Positions 63,165-64,000 of a DNA stretch of 64,000 nt are shown piece by piece (position 1 is the first letter of the stretch; every line of letters starts with the position of its first letter). Position numbers and translations under genes: made by a program. Where the stretch lies: positions 744,001 to 808,000 of the forward strand of contig CAVYNA010000004.1 in the NCBI GenBank assembly GCA_963769765.1, written 5' to 3'. A model generated the notes under the pieces. It was not told the DNA's origin and searched no databases. It saw only the letters and a list, made by a program, of their open reading frames with translations. This DNA is from Bog-756 sp963769765. Lineage in GTDB: Bacteria; Actinomycetota; Acidimicrobiia; Acidimicrobiales; RAAP-2.

Positions 63165-64000
63165 TGTGAATGCCGGTCGAAAACAGCAGCGCGCGCCGAT
63201 CGAAAACGGCAGCACGTTGGTCGGGAACTTACTTTGAGGCGGGGGCTTCGTCCACAGGCTGGCTGGGCCGCTTGACCGCCGACTGACGAGTTCGGGCCTT
63301 GGCGTCAGAGAGCCGGTAGCTCTCGCCCTTGGTCTCGATGATCCGGCATCGGTGGGTGAGCCGGTCGAGGGTCGCCCCGGTGAGGCGCTCAGAACCGAGG
63401 ACCTCGGTCCAGGACTCGAAGGGAAGGTTCGTCGTCACGATCAGGCTGGTGCGTTCATACGCGGTCGAGATGACGTCGAAGAGCAGCTCGGCCCCGACCT
63501 TGGAGGCGGGCACGTAGCCCAGCTCGTCGAGGACGAGTAGGTCGAGCTTCGCGAGGTTCGTCCTGAGTCGCAGGAAGCTCCGTTCGTCGCGTGCTTCGAT
63601 CAGCGCGGTCACGAGCTCGGTGGTCCGAAAGAAGCGGACCCGGTAGCCCTTGGCACACGCTTGGGCGGCGAATGCTGTCGCCAGTTGGGACTTCCCGGTC
63701 CCGGGGTTGCCCACGAGGAGGATGTTCTCTCGCTTGTCGACGTACTCGCAGCGCATCAGCTCGGCGAGCAGCACCTTGTTCACCGACGGCCGAGCCGCGA
63801 AGTCGAAGGTCTCCAGCGTCTTGATGGTCGGGAAGCGCGCTGCTTTCAGCCGTCGCTCGGCAGCCCGCTTCTCCCGGTCGAGGAGCTCCAGCTCTGTGAG
63901 CTGCAGCAGGTAGGTGAGGTGGTCGGCGTTGTCGGCAGCTGCTTGGGTGGCCACCTTCTCGCACTCGGCACCGATGGTCGGCAACCGGAGGGCCTTCAGG
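63165..64000 (-). mobile_element. IS21-family insertion sequence, one end, continues past window
   Basis: The element is recognised by istB. Just beyond its stop, two direct repeats TCGAAAACAGCAGC (63177-63190) and TCGAAAACGGCAGC (63200-63213), 23 bp apart, match the multiple terminal repeats seen at IS21 ends. The outer end is probably at the TG of TGTGAATGCC (about 63165). IstA would lie beyond the right edge. Confidence 0.65.
63229..64000 (-). CDS. istB: IS21-family helper ATPase IstB, 5-prime end outside window
   Basis: At least 256 residues are visible; the frame stays open to the right edge, so the start lies beyond it. Walker A is GNPGTGKSQLATAFAAQAC, Walker B is LDLLVLDELGYVPAS, and sensor region TSLIVTTNLPFESWTEVLG and RLTHRCRIIETKGESYR follow, all typical of IstB. 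It is a DnaA/DnaC-like AAA+ ATPase that assists the IstA transposase. The C-terminus has an unusual tail (RTRQSAVKRPSQPVDEAPASK). Confidence 0.92.
   Translation of the reverse strand, partial: LKALRLPTIGAECEKVATQAAADNADHLTYLLQLTELELLDREKRAAERRLKAARFPTIKTLETFDFAARPSVNKVLLAELMRCEYVDKRENILLVGNPGTGKSQLATAFAAQACAKGYRVRFFRTTELVTALIEARDERSFLRLRTNLAKLDLLVLDELGYVPASKVGAELLFDVISTAYERTSLIVTTNLPFESWTEVLGSERLTGATLDRLTHRCRIIETKGESYRLSDAKARTRQSAVKRPSQPVDEAPASK

Overview
The window is high-GC, densely coded DNA with many GTG/TTG starts and long runs of genes overlapping by about 4 bp. The gene content (actinobacterial-type HSP20, universal stress proteins, an APH/AAA kinase, a group 3b [NiFe] hydrogenase, secreted Cys-pair repeat proteins) suggests an actinomycete, perhaps Acidimicrobiia-like. 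The lineage is an inference, because no rRNA or other phylogenetic marker is present. No complete tRNA, rRNA, CRISPR array or riboswitch was recognised.

Region 1 (1-10.1 kb) is a nitrogen locus. A minus-strand operon (type III/GlnT-like glutamine synthetase, amino-acid permease, UspA protein, monooxygenase-fold/zinc-ribbon protein) diverges from a plus-strand operon. That operon holds a PNPOx-family flavoprotein, a three-subunit split glutamate synthase of the mgsABC/glxBCD type, and a DadA/SoxB-type FAD oxidase. An XRE-cupin regulator follows downstream. The set resembles the N-methylglutamate pathway with only one oxidase subunit.

Region 2 (10.1-27.2 kb) looks like a hypoxia/dormancy island. 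It carries UspA, a choloylglycine-hydrolase relative broken at a C-run, HSP20, a STAS-like protein, a kinase resembling Rv2004c, and the hydBGDA group 3b hydrogenase with an embedded cNMP-binding protein. A maturation protease, HypC, a DMT transporter and a conserved protein follow, then a CBS protein with methylmalonyl-CoA mutase alpha chain and propionyl/acetyl-CoA carboxylase alpha and beta chains. A near-identical 15-bp motif resembling a DosR box lies upstream of the hydrogenase operon, upstream of the CBS/mutase operon and between the divergent saccharopine-dehydrogenase and glutamate-dehydrogenase genes.

Region 3 (27.2-35 kb) is amino-acid/aldehyde catabolism: two aldehyde dehydrogenases, a saccharopine-dehydrogenase-like reductase, NADP-glutamate dehydrogenase and an APC permease. 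Region 4 (35-51 kb) is mixed housekeeping and envelope: HAD phosphatase, alpha/beta hydrolase, class II aldolase, aldo/keto reductase and two PH-domain membrane proteins. It also has a beta-propeller lipoprotein, ECF sigma factor and IPT-domain membrane protein module, an NAD-formate dehydrogenase, another UspA and a DUF4389 protein.

Region 5 (51-64 kb) is accessory. It holds a GGDEF cyclase, a frameshifted substrate-binding protein, two large secreted proteins, a TetR remnant, a Cys-rich hypothetical and the end of an IS21-family element. Two 165-bp direct repeats, each ending in a tRNA-Gly 3-prime fragment, bracket 52.5-61.5 kb. At least four genes, and probably a fifth, appear to be split by single-base frameshifts while both halves remain intact. 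This points either to indel errors in the assembly or to recent mutations.
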